Origin: an uncultured Gammaproteobacteria bacterium
Lineage (GTDB): Bacteria; Pseudomonadota; Gammaproteobacteria; Magnimaribacterales; Magnimaribacteraceae
NCBI GenBank assembly: GCA_913031395.1
Contig: CAJWDT010000008.1
Location: forward strand, 1-49,748
Direction: 5' to 3'
Length of the DNA stretch: 49,748 nucleotides
Part shown: one piece after another, positions 24,181 to 31,788 of the stretch
Layout: each line of letters opens with the position of its first letter
Position numbering within the stretch: the stretch's first letter is position 1
Notes under the pieces: model-generated
Seen by the model: only the letters and a program-made list of their open reading frames with translations
Databases searched by the model: none
What the model was told of the DNA's origin: nothing
Program-made: the position numbers and the translations under genes

Positions 24181-24730
24181 AATTAAAAAAGACGAAACTC
24201 TAATCGTTGTAGCTCTTGAAGATGAACTCAATAAAAATGATTTAGTTGGATGGAGAATTGTTTATACCGGAATAGGTAAAGTAAATGCCTTGATAGCTTT
24301 AGGTCGTGCAATAAGAGAAAAAAGGCCTTCTAAAATAATTAATTTTGGAACAGCAGGATCATCAAGGACAGAATTGAGTGGCCTTCATGAAGTAACACTA
24401 TTTAAACAAAGAGATATGGATGTCAGACCTCTTGGATTTGAATTAGGAGAAACTCCTTTAGATGAGATTAATGATATTAATTTGAATCGACCAGGCTTGA
24501 GTTGTGCAACAGGAGATAGTTTTGTTGATTCTTCTCAGGATATTGAAGCAGATTTATTTGATATGGAATCTTATGCTATTGCAAAGCTATGCGTGATAGA
24601 AAAAATAGACTTTTCTTGCTTTAAATACGTTAGTGACAATGCAGATGGAGATGCTTCGCAAGATTGGAAAAGAAATGTATCTTCAGGATCATCTGTTTTT
24701 AAAGAATTATTAGACTCTCTTGATGGATAG
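24170..24730 (+). CDS. MTA/SAH-type nucleosidase, compact form
   Basis: A 186-residue protein of the PNP/MTAN superfamily. It retains VVALEDEL at the start, YTGIGKVNALIALGRAI near 31-47, NFGTAGS near 57-63, the CATGDSFV loop, DMESYAIAKL with the catalytic-site Glu, and YVSDNADGDA with the catalytic Asp. It is about 45 residues shorter than E. coli MtnN, mostly because the central loops are trimmed. It would release adenine from methylthioadenosine or S-adenosylhomocysteine, matching the overlapping apt gene. The exact nucleoside is inferred. Confidence 0.78.
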   Translation: MTTKIKKDETLIVVALEDELNKNDLVGWRIVYTGIGKVNALIALGRAIREKRPSKIINFGTAGSSRTELSGLHEVTLFKQRDMDVRPLGFELGETPLDEINDINLNRPGLSCATGDSFVDSSQDIEADLFDMESYAIAKLCVIEKIDFSCFKYVSDNADGDASQDWKRNVSSGSSVFKELLDSLDG

Positions 24731-25196
24731 ATTAGCTATAGAGCCTTACCATAGTAAATATCAATCTGATTTTGAGATTCTCAACAGAGAATGGATAGAA
24801 GAATATTTTAAGATGGAACAAGAGGATTTAAATATCCTACAAAATCCAGAAGAATACGTAATTAAAAAGGGTGGAGAAGTCTTTTTTGCTCTCCTAGATG
24901 GCAGAGTGGTAGGTACGGCAGCTATGGTCCTGACTGAAACGAGGGTTTATGAGTTAGCAAAAATGGCTGTTAATAAAAAATATCAAAGAATGGGCATCGG
25001 AAGATCATTAATTCAAAGGAGTATAAAGCTTGCTCTTGACGAGAATGCTAAAGAAATCTTTTTAATTACAAATGATGCTTTAAAGCCAGCCCTTAATTTA
25101 TACCTTTCTAGTGGTTTTGTTTTATGCCCCCAAAATGATGATAATAGGTATGAAAGAGGTAATACTAAAATGAACTTAATCCTTGGAGAGAAATAA
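24723..25196 (+). CDS. GNAT-family acetyltransferase
   Basis: A 157-residue protein from the ATG at 24723, overlapping the nucleosidase stop by 8 bp. The acetyl-CoA-binding motif is VNKKYQRMGIGRSLIQRSIKLA (about 91-112), with VVGTAAMVL before it and LNLYLSSGFVL after it, as in GNAT N-acetyltransferases. Relatives acetylate small amines, amino acids or proteins. No substrate can be inferred beyond its place in the apt operon. Confidence 0.83.
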   Translation: MDRLAIEPYHSKYQSDFEILNREWIEEYFKMEQEDLNILQNPEEYVIKKGGEVFFALLDGRVVGTAAMVLTETRVYELAKMAVNKKYQRMGIGRSLIQRSIKLALDENAKEIFLITNDALKPALNLYLSSGFVLCPQNDDNRYERGNTKMNLILGEK

Positions 25197-25197
25197 A

Positions 25198-25980
25198 ATG
25201 ATAAATTTAGATTTAACCGGTAAAAGAGCAGTTGTAACTGGAGCTAGCCTAGGTATTGGTGAGGCAACTGTAAAAATGTTGGCCGAACATGGAGCAGATG
25301 TTTCTTTTTGTGCAAGAACACCTGAATCTGTAGATAAACTTGTATCTTCAGAAATATCAAATGGTTCTATAAAGGGCTTCGTTGCTGATATGGGAGAAAG
25401 AGAGTCTACTCAGTCATTTATCGATAATGTTCTTACAGAAGGAAATATAGATATTTTAGTAAATAATGTAGGTGCATCTCCTTCAAGAAATTTTTTATAT
25501 ATGACAGATGAAGATTGGCAAGATTTACATGAACTCAATCTTCTATCTGCGGTCAGATGTACAAGATCTTTTCTTCCAGGTATGCGAGAAAAAAAATGGG
25601 GTAGGGTGGTTATGATTTCAAGTTCGGCAGGAAAATATCCTAATGCGGCATTAATAGATTATGGAGCAACTAAAGCCGCAATGATTTCAATATCTAAGTC
25701 TTTGGCAAAGAAATATGGTTCTGATGGAGTATTAATAAACTCCGTTTTACCTGGCTTGATTCATACGGCAATGTGGGAAAGGGCCGCAACTGAGATTGCT
25801 GAAGCATCAGGAGGAAAAATGGAAGATGTTATCAAGGGAAATGGCTTATCAGTACCTATTGGAAGATATGGCACTGCTGAGGAAGTCGCTTCATTAATAA
25901 CTTTTTTATGTTCAGAAGCTGCTTCTTATATAAGCGGAACTTCTATTGAGGTTGATGGAGGTCAGTCAGGGCATATTTAA
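25198..25980 (+). CDS. Short-chain dehydrogenase/reductase
   Basis: A 260-residue SDR: TGASLGIG near 14-21, CARTPES after strand 2 (Arg suggests NADP preference), NNVG in place of NNAG near 87-90, SSSAG with the catalytic Ser, YGATKAA with the catalytic Tyr and Lys, and SGTSIEVDGGQSG at the end. An ATG at 25198 with a GGAG site 8 bases upstream is preferred over a TTG at 25183. Similar to 3-oxoacyl-ACP reductase-like enzymes. The next gene starts directly after its stop codon. Confidence 0.85.
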   Translation: MINLDLTGKRAVVTGASLGIGEATVKMLAEHGADVSFCARTPESVDKLVSSEISNGSIKGFVADMGERESTQSFIDNVLTEGNIDILVNNVGASPSRNFLYMTDEDWQDLHELNLLSAVRCTRSFLPGMREKKWGRVVMISSSAGKYPNAALIDYGATKAAMISISKSLAKKYGSDGVLINSVLPGLIHTAMWERAATEIAEASGGKMEDVIKGNGLSVPIGRYGTAEEVASLITFLCSEAASYISGTSIEVDGGQSGHI

Positions 25981-26337
25981 ATGAAAGAATTTTCAGGTTC
26001 CTGCCATTGCAAAGTTGTAAGTTTTAAGTTCTTTACAAAAGATATTCTTGATGGGCTTTATAAATGTAATTGTTCTTTATGTTTGAAGAAATCTATAGTC
26101 ATGAAGCCTATCAAGAAAGATGACTTTTATCTTATCTCTGGAGAGGATGATCTAAATAGTTATAAATGGAATAAAGAAATTGCTAATCATTTTTTCTGCG
26201 ATGTTTGTGGAGTTTATACACATCATATTCGTAGAAGAGATCCTTCACAGATAAGTATAAATATAATGTGTGTTGATGATATATTGTTGCCTTCTACCCT
26301 TGAAGTTAAAAATATAGATGGAGCCAGTCACGACTAA
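25981..26337 (+). CDS. GFA-like (CENP-V/Mis18 fold) zinc protein
   Basis: A 118-residue protein with the cysteine arrangement of the glutathione-dependent formaldehyde-activating (GFA) family: GSCHCKV near 6-12, KCNCSLCLKK near 28-37, and FCDVCGVYTHH near 72-82. These bind one or two zinc ions. The original GFA adds glutathione to formaldehyde, but most homologues are uncharacterised. It begins directly at the SDR stop codon with no spacer, and precedes the membrane module by 5 bp. Confidence 0.82.
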   Translation: MKEFSGSCHCKVVSFKFFTKDILDGLYKCNCSLCLKKSIVMKPIKKDDFYLISGEDDLNSYKWNKEIANHFFCDVCGVYTHHIRRRDPSQISINIMCVDDILLPSTLEVKNIDGASHD

Positions 26338-26342
26338 ATATA

Positions 26343-26957
26343 ATGTTAATTGATAAGAAACAGAATTATTTACTTCTTAAAGCATCATTATTGCTCTCTC
26401 TGATTGTTTTTGCAGGCTATTTGATATTTTACTTAGGCCTCTTTGAGTTAATTATTGAATCGGACAGAAGCAGAATATCTGTCCTGATTTTAGTGATTTA
26501 TCTTCTTGCGACAGTGCACTGGTTTATGAATGTCTTATCTTTAGACAAAGAGATTGCAAGTATTGATAAACCGTCTAGAGAAACACTTATTGGTAGGTTT
26601 AATATAGAGATGACAAGAGTTAATGAGAAAGATCATGGCTCTAAATTAGGTTTACTTGAAGATGAACTTTCTAATAAGAATGCTCTAGGTTATATGATTG
26701 TTGATATCCTTCTAAAATTGGGTTTAACAGGAACAGTAATTGGCTTCATTTTAATGTTACTGCCAATAGGGGAGATAAAAGATTTTGATCCTCAGATTTT
26801 ACAAAAATTGTTATCAACTATGAGCGGAGGTATGGCTGTTGCTTTATACACAACTCTTACAGGCCTCATTTCAAGTATGCTCTTAAAGTTTCAATACTTC
26901 TTGATAGATTCAAGCTTAAGCCAAACGCTTAACTACCTTAATTCAAAATATGAATGA
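26343..26957 (+). CDS. MotA/TolQ/ExbB-like proton-channel protein
   Basis: A 204-residue inner-membrane protein with four predicted segments (about 11-38, 45-66, 115-142 and 160-187) and a short cytoplasmic linker of about 48 residues. The last two segments carry the channel motif: LLKLGLTGTVIGFILMLLPIG, then MSGGMAVALYTTLTGLISSML. Both resemble the pore-lining helices of MotA, TolQ and ExbB. The linker is far shorter than in MotA and there is no long coiled-coil tail as in ZorA. The next gene overlaps by 4 bp and encodes a single-pass protein of stator-partner topology. The pair could use proton or sodium flow to drive a periplasmic process. Confidence 0.75.
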   Translation: MLIDKKQNYLLLKASLLLSLIVFAGYLIFYLGLFELIIESDRSRISVLILVIYLLATVHWFMNVLSLDKEIASIDKPSRETLIGRFNIEMTRVNEKDHGSKLGLLEDELSNKNALGYMIVDILLKLGLTGTVIGFILMLLPIGEIKDFDPQILQKLLSTMSGGMAVALYTTLTGLISSMLLKFQYFLIDSSLSQTLNYLNSKYE

Positions 26958-27568
26958 AGAATAAGATTCTTATAAAATCTGAAGAACAAGATGTTTTTAC
27001 AGATCTTCTCTTCAATGCTTTATTGGGATTTGCTTTTATGTTTGCTATAGCTTTCATGCTTATTAATAGCTCTGAGGAGGAAGGAAATATTAATACAAAA
27101 GCAGAAGTTTTAATCTCAGTTCAATGGCCCAACGAACATCCTGATGATGTAGATGCTGTGGTTGAAGATCCACAAGGTAAGTTGGTTTGGTATCACAATA
27201 GAGATTCTGGATTGATGCATTTAGATAGAGATGACAGAGGTAATTTGGCAGATAATATCAATATCAAAGGTGATGTTGTATCAAGCCCAATCAATCAAGA
27301 AACAGTAACTGTGAGAGGACTCCAGAGTGGTGAGTATGTTATTAATTTACTTCACTACAAGTCAAACTTCAAAGAACCTTTACCAGTAACCGTCAAAGTA
27401 GAGAAACTAAACCCAACAGTTGAACTCATTTATTATGGGCAACATTTTCTAAACGGAGTAGGGGATGAGATTACAGCGCTTAGATTTTTAGTAAATGGAG
27501 ATAAAGAAGTTGCCGAAATCAATCAATTACCCAAAAGATTGTTAACAAAGGCACTTGGCTCTAAATAA
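26954..27568 (+). CDS. Single-pass membrane protein with periplasmic beta-rich domain (stator-partner-like)
   Basis: A 204-residue protein. One membrane helix (about 18-37) is preceded by FTD, placing Asp17 where ExbD, TolR and MotB keep their proton-carrying Asp. The rest, presumably periplasmic, has no OmpA peptidoglycan-binding and no TolR/ExbD-type domain that I can see. It looks beta-rich: EVLISVQWPNEHPDDVDAVV, DPQGKLVWY, then MHLDRDDRGN, and TVTVRGLQSGEYVINLLHY. The run 'DDVD..V.DP.G' and the Asp-rich LDRDD suggest a calcium-binding beta sandwich. Assigned as partner of the preceding channel by 4-bp overlap and topology. Confidence 0.68.
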   Translation: MKNKILIKSEEQDVFTDLLFNALLGFAFMFAIAFMLINSSEEEGNINTKAEVLISVQWPNEHPDDVDAVVEDPQGKLVWYHNRDSGLMHLDRDDRGNLADNINIKGDVVSSPINQETVTVRGLQSGEYVINLLHYKSNFKEPLPVTVKVEKLNPTVELIYYGQHFLNGVGDEITALRFLVNGDKEVAEINQLPKRLLTKALGSK

Positions 27569-27570
27569 TA

Positions 27571-28131
27571 ATGATAGAAGAAAGGCTTCTATTAACCCTA
27601 GCTTATGTCATTACTTCAGCTTTGTTACTTTTATTTTGTTTTTACACAAGCTTTTCTAAAAAAATCAAATTAAGTGGTGTTGTTGCTTTAACGGTTTTCT
27701 ATATATTTAGCTGGCAAGGTTATTTAGGTATCTTAGGCTGGCCAACTTCAGAAGAACTGCCTGAAAAATTTAATATTAATTGGGTTGTTATAGAAGAGCC
27801 TAATAAAGTATTAAATCAGGAAGGTGGTCTTTTTTTATGGGTTAGAGAGTTAAATGATGCAGATAAACCTATAGGTGACCCAAGGGCTTATAAGTTATTT
27901 TGGAATATCGAGAACCAGAAGAAAGCCCAAGATGCCCTTCACAGAATTAAAGAAGGAGAACAGCTTAACGGAAGAAAATCCTATGGTGTTTTAAATAAAG
28001 ATAATGAAGGTAAAAAATCTAATGCTTATGAGGTTCAGGAGGGTGAGCCGGAACTGGGAAGGCCTTCCTTTGAATTTGTTGAAGTGCCTTCTCCAGATCT
28101 CCCTCCCAAAACACTGATCATGGATCAGTAG
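27571..28131 (+). CDS. Unrecognised membrane protein, third member of the channel module
   Basis: A 186-residue protein I do not recognise. Two hydrophobic helices (about 5-27 and 36-54) flank a basic KKIK turn. By the positive-inside rule the turn is cytoplasmic and both ends are periplasmic. The soluble C-terminal part has LGWPTSEELPEKFNINWVVI, GGLFLWVRELND, DPRAYKLFW, and a Pro-rich end (PSPDLPPK). It starts 2 bp after the preceding stop and ends head-to-head with the alcohol dehydrogenase gene. It may anchor or regulate the channel pair. Confidence 0.6.
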   Translation: MIEERLLLTLAYVITSALLLLFCFYTSFSKKIKLSGVVALTVFYIFSWQGYLGILGWPTSEELPEKFNINWVVIEEPNKVLNQEGGLFLWVRELNDADKPIGDPRAYKLFWNIENQKKAQDALHRIKEGEQLNGRKSYGVLNKDNEGKKSNAYEVQEGEPELGRPSFEFVEVPSPDLPPKTLIMDQ

Positions 28132-28132
28132 T

Positions 28133-30343
28133 CTATTCCTCTTCTTGACCAAACCAAGTAAATTGAGGAGCTTCCATATTTCCTAAAGCCACCTCTCTAT
28201 CTTCATGTGCCCTAGCTTTGACATAGTGATGAATATTCTCTACTTCTTGTTCAGATAAAACGTCTGCAAACGATGCCATACCATTACTTGCTAACAAGCC
28301 TTCCAAGACAATCTGATTGAAAGCATCATGCGTACCTGCAGACATTTTCCTTAAATCAGGTATGCCTCCGGCAGATTTAACAACAAACCCATGACAAACG
28401 GCACAATAATCATTGTAGTTACTCTCCCCATTCTGCATTTGATCAATACTTACTTGCATCAATTGCTGTTCAGGAATGGTTTTATCTCTCACATTTGGAA
28501 TAGGCAATGTTTTATCACCCCCTAGTTTGAATGTCAGCATTCTTCCAAAGTTGTTATAAGTTAACGAGGCTTGAACTTCAATAGGCGGCAGAGGCTCTCC
28601 ACCAAACATATCGCCACCACCTGAACCTGTAAGGATTGAAACATATTGTTCACCATTGATCTCAAATGTGATTGGAGGGGCTAACATAGAAGTGTAAGTA
28701 TTAAATTCCCATAATCTCTCACCGGTTTCTTTGTCGTATGCAGAAAACATACCTAAAGCATCGCCTTGAAAAACTAATCCCCCTGCTGTGCCCAAAACTC
28801 CGCCATTCCAGTAATGAGGTATAGGAACAGACCATTTTGTTTCACCCGTAAGGGGATCAAAGGCTTTTAAAAACCCTCCAGGTTTAGGCTGAGATTCAAG
28901 ATTATTCAAGATATTCTGAGCCAAAGAACTCATCTCTATTCCCATATTCCATCTTCCTGGATTTCTTTTATAGACTCCTGTTTTTTTATAATCTTCTTGA
29001 ATTGCATAGAAGAAAGGATTCTCTTGTGTGGGTATGTAAGCCAATCCAGCATCAATATCAATCGACATAGCCTGCCAATTATGGGCCCCTAAAGGACCAG
29101 GTAGAACCCAGGCACCATTATCTGAGTAATCTACTTCTGGATTTTCAACTGGCCTTCCTGTCTCCAGATCAACATGCGTAGCCCATGTCACAGCAGCAAA
29201 TGGATGAGCTCTAAGTACTTTCCCATTTTCTCGGTCAATAACATAAAAGAAACCATTTTTTGGAGCCTGAAGCAGAACTTTTTTCATTTCCCCATCAATC
29301 TCCATATCTGCCAGTGACATATCTTGAACAGCTGTATAGTCCCAATTATCCTCAGGCGTAGTTTGATAATGCCATTTATAAACACCCGTATCTGCATCAA
29401 CTGCAACTATAGATGAAAGAAATAAATTATCACCACCGCCAGGTGAGCGTATTTCTCTTGTCCAAGGAGAGCCATTTCCAACACCAAGATAAATATTATT
29501 AAAATCAGGATCAAAGACTATTGAGTTCCATACTGTTCCTCCGCCTCCAAATTCCCACCAGTTAGTTCCTTTCCAAGTTTTTGCAGCCATTTCCATTGCA
29601 GGATCTTCAAAGCCTAAATCAGGGTTACCAGGGACTGTATAAAATCTCCATTCCTGTTCTCCGCTTTCTGAGTCATAAGCAGTAACATAGCCTCTTACAC
29701 CATATTCAGCTCCCCCATTTCCAATATAGACTTTACCTTTAGCTACTCTTGGAGCTCCTGTTATTGTGTAGGCTCTTGTTCTATCAATGATGGTGTCAAC
29801 TTCCCAAACTTTTTCACCTGTCTCTGCATTTAATGCAAACAATCTTCCGTCAAGACTCGCAGAGTAGACTTTTCCGTTATAAACAGCTACTCCTCGATTG
29901 ACAATATCACAGCAAGCTTTTCTCGCCCATTCTCCGGGAACTTTTGGATCAAATTTCCAGATGGTTTCGCCAGTTAAGGCATCGACTGCATAAACCCTAC
30001 TCCAAGTACTGGTAAAAAACATTATTCCATCTACAACTATAGGTGTTGCTTCCAAGGCTCTATTTGTCCCCATATCCTTGGACCATACGAGTCCAAGATC
30101 TTCAATAGTTTCTTTATTAATTTGCTTCAGAGGAGAAAATCTCTGTTCTTCGTAAGTCCGTCCATAAGCTAACCAATTGCCTGGTTCTGATTCAGCAGAT
30201 AATATTCTTCTATCATTGATTAAACCTATTGATGCAGAGCCTGAAGTAATTGATTCTTCAGAAACCATTTCTTGATCTGAATTATTGCATCCAGAAATAA
30301 TTATTGTCAGTGTGAGTGCTAAAAAGTAAAACTTGTTTTTCAT
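28133..30343 (-). CDS. PQQ-dependent quinohemoprotein alcohol dehydrogenase, lipoprotein
   Basis: A 736-residue protein from the internal ATG. The signal ends in a lipobox (ISGC), predicting a lipid-anchored periplasmic enzyme. The eight-bladed propeller shows WARKACCDIVNRG with the adjacent cysteines, NWWEFGGGGTVW, and the catalytic stretch TPEDNWDYTAVQDM. The residue two after the catalytic Asp is Thr, as in calcium enzymes, not the Asp of lanthanide enzymes. The C-terminal cytochrome c domain has YCAVCHGF. It oxidises alcohols to aldehydes and passes electrons through haem. No PQQ synthesis gene is in the window. An upstream extension of 18 residues is considered untranslated. Confidence 0.88.
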   Translation of the reverse strand: MKNKFYFLALTLTIIISGCNNSDQEMVSEESITSGSASIGLINDRRILSAESEPGNWLAYGRTYEEQRFSPLKQINKETIEDLGLVWSKDMGTNRALEATPIVVDGIMFFTSTWSRVYAVDALTGETIWKFDPKVPGEWARKACCDIVNRGVAVYNGKVYSASLDGRLFALNAETGEKVWEVDTIIDRTRAYTITGAPRVAKGKVYIGNGGAEYGVRGYVTAYDSESGEQEWRFYTVPGNPDLGFEDPAMEMAAKTWKGTNWWEFGGGGTVWNSIVFDPDFNNIYLGVGNGSPWTREIRSPGGGDNLFLSSIVAVDADTGVYKWHYQTTPEDNWDYTAVQDMSLADMEIDGEMKKVLLQAPKNGFFYVIDRENGKVLRAHPFAAVTWATHVDLETGRPVENPEVDYSDNGAWVLPGPLGAHNWQAMSIDIDAGLAYIPTQENPFFYAIQEDYKKTGVYKRNPGRWNMGIEMSSLAQNILNNLESQPKPGGFLKAFDPLTGETKWSVPIPHYWNGGVLGTAGGLVFQGDALGMFSAYDKETGERLWEFNTYTSMLAPPITFEINGEQYVSILTGSGGGDMFGGEPLPPIEVQASLTYNNFGRMLTFKLGGDKTLPIPNVRDKTIPEQQLMQVSIDQMQNGESNYNDYCAVCHGFVVKSAGGIPDLRKMSAGTHDAFNQIVLEGLLASNGMASFADVLSEQEVENIHHYVKARAHEDREVALGNMEAPQFTWFGQEEE

Positions 30344-30435
30344 TAATGTCCCCATATTTGTTATTACTCTAACTCTTTTTTTTAACTTTTGAAACATAAC
30401 ATCTTCGCTAGATTTGATATATGATTATGCTATAT

Positions 30436-30978
30436 ATGAAAAGACTAATTATCATTATAAGCTTCATTTTTCCTCTAATACTTATGTCAAAAGTTATTGA
30501 TAATCTAAATGATAAAACAATTGAATGGATACCTTTTTCAGATCAGGTTATGGGCGGTATCTCTGAAGTTAATTTTGTAGAAAGAAAAGAAAATGGTCTC
30601 TCTTATTACCACATGGAAGGGAAAGTCAGTACTGAAAATAATGGTGGTTTTATCCAATTCAGAGCTGAAGTAGAAATAGACAATGCTCCTTACAACGGCA
30701 TAAAAATAAAAACTAGAGGTAATGGAGAAGAATACTATCTCTTTATCAGGACCTCTAAAACTAGACTACCTTGGTTGTACTATGGTTCATCTTTTATAGC
30801 TTCTGAAGAATGGACTTGGCTTGATATCCCTTTTTCCTCCTTTAAGAAAAGTGACGGAAGGTTTAGTCGCTTTGTTCCTGAAGAATTTGATCTGACTACA
30901 ATTAAGAGTATCGGTATCGTTGCTTATGGTAAAGATTTCTATGCTGATATAGATGTAGCAGGCCTGGAACTTTATTGA
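30436..30978 (+). CDS. CIA30-family (NDUFAF1-like) secreted protein
   Basis: A protein of about 180 residues. MKRLIIIISFIFPLIL forms a signal peptide, so I chose the third ATG (30436). The mature part opens with WIPFSDQVMGGISEV, then a beta-sandwich pattern ending GIVAYGKDFYADIDVAGLELY, which matches the CIA30 family. The mitochondrial member helps assemble complex I; bacterial ones are mostly uncharacterised galactose-binding-like proteins. It diverges from the alcohol dehydrogenase and its last 7 bp overlap the convergent crotonase gene. Confidence 0.78.
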   Translation: MKRLIIIISFIFPLILMSKVIDNLNDKTIEWIPFSDQVMGGISEVNFVERKENGLSYYHMEGKVSTENNGGFIQFRAEVEIDNAPYNGIKIKTRGNGEEYYLFIRTSKTRLPWLYYGSSFIASEEWTWLDIPFSSFKKSDGRFSRFVPEEFDLTTIKSIGIVAYGKDFYADIDVAGLELY

Positions 30979-31781
30979 TCTAAATCTCTAAAATTAGGTT
31001 TCCTCTTACTAAGAAACGCCCCAACACCTTCTTTAAATTCTTCACTATCTAATAAAACTCTTTGAGTATCCCTTTCATGATCTAGTTGTTCATTTAAAGT
31101 ACCAGAAAGAGCTTTATTGTGTGCTTTAGATACCGCTTTTAAGCCCTTAATAGCTCCATCAGCCAGTCTGTTAGCTATTTTTAGCGTTTCTTCCATGAAT
31201 TGGTCATCAGGATAATAGTCCCAAATTAATCCCCATTCTTTAGCTTGTTTAGCTGGTATATCATCTCCAAGCAATCCCATGCCATTAGCCCTTGCTCTTC
31301 CTACTAGGTTAGGCACAAACCAAGAAGCGCCAACATCAGGGATGATTCCAAGATTGGGTCCAAAGACTAATTTAAATTTTGCAGATTCAGAAGCGACTAT
31401 TAAGTCTCCTGATAGAGCTAAACCTACACCACCCCCAGCTGCCATACCATTTATTGCTGTTATAACTGGTTTATCTATAGAAGTAATTAATCTTATCAAA
31501 GGATTAAAACCAATTTCCATATTGTTTGCACCTATCTCGCCTCCCGACAGACCTTCTTCGCTCGGCCAACCACCATTTGCAAGATCTGCTCCAGAACAAA
31601 ATCCTCTTCCTTCTCCTGTAATAATTATCACCCTAGAATCTTTTTCTTTCTCTATTTCTTGGAAGATCTCGTAAAGACCCATGATTAAGTCTTTATTCAT
31701 TGCATTAAGAACTTCAGGTCTATTGAGAGTTAAAATCAAGACCCCATTATCTTTTAACTCTTTTTTTACAGCTGTATTCAT
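30972..31781 (-). CDS. Enoyl-CoA hydratase/isomerase, PaaG-like
   Basis: A 269-residue crotonase. It shows LILTLNRPEVLNAMN at the start, the oxyanion-hole GRGFCSGADL, and ITAINGMAAGGGVGLALSGDLIVA. GPNLGIIPDVGASWFVP holds an Asp where PaaG-type isomerases act, and the tail SEEFKEGVGAFLSKRKPNF closes the fold. The Asp instead of the paired Glu residues suggests isomerase rather than hydratase activity. I chose the ATG at 31781, 7 bp after the MFS gene's stop. A longer frame into that gene is rejected. Probably co-transcribed with the transporter. Confidence 0.87.
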   Translation of the reverse strand: MNTAVKKELKDNGVLILTLNRPEVLNAMNKDLIMGLYEIFQEIEKEKDSRVIIITGEGRGFCSGADLANGGWPSEEGLSGGEIGANNMEIGFNPLIRLITSIDKPVITAINGMAAGGGVGLALSGDLIVASESAKFKLVFGPNLGIIPDVGASWFVPNLVGRARANGMGLLGDDIPAKQAKEWGLIWDYYPDDQFMEETLKIANRLADGAIKGLKAVSKAHNKALSGTLNEQLDHERDTQRVLLDSEEFKEGVGAFLSKRKPNFRDLDQ

Positions 31782-31788
31782 ATTTATT

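Noticed and set aside
26343-28131. Zorya-type antiphage system (ZorA/ZorB)
   Set aside because: The first gene lacks the long cytoplasmic tail of ZorA, the second lacks the OmpA-like peptidoglycan-binding domain of ZorB, and no helicase or nuclease gene follows. Neighbours are metabolic.
28133-30343. Lanthanide-dependent (XoxF/PedH-like) alcohol dehydrogenase
   Set aside because: The residue two positions after the catalytic Asp is Thr, not Asp, and the haem domain places it with calcium-type type II enzymes.
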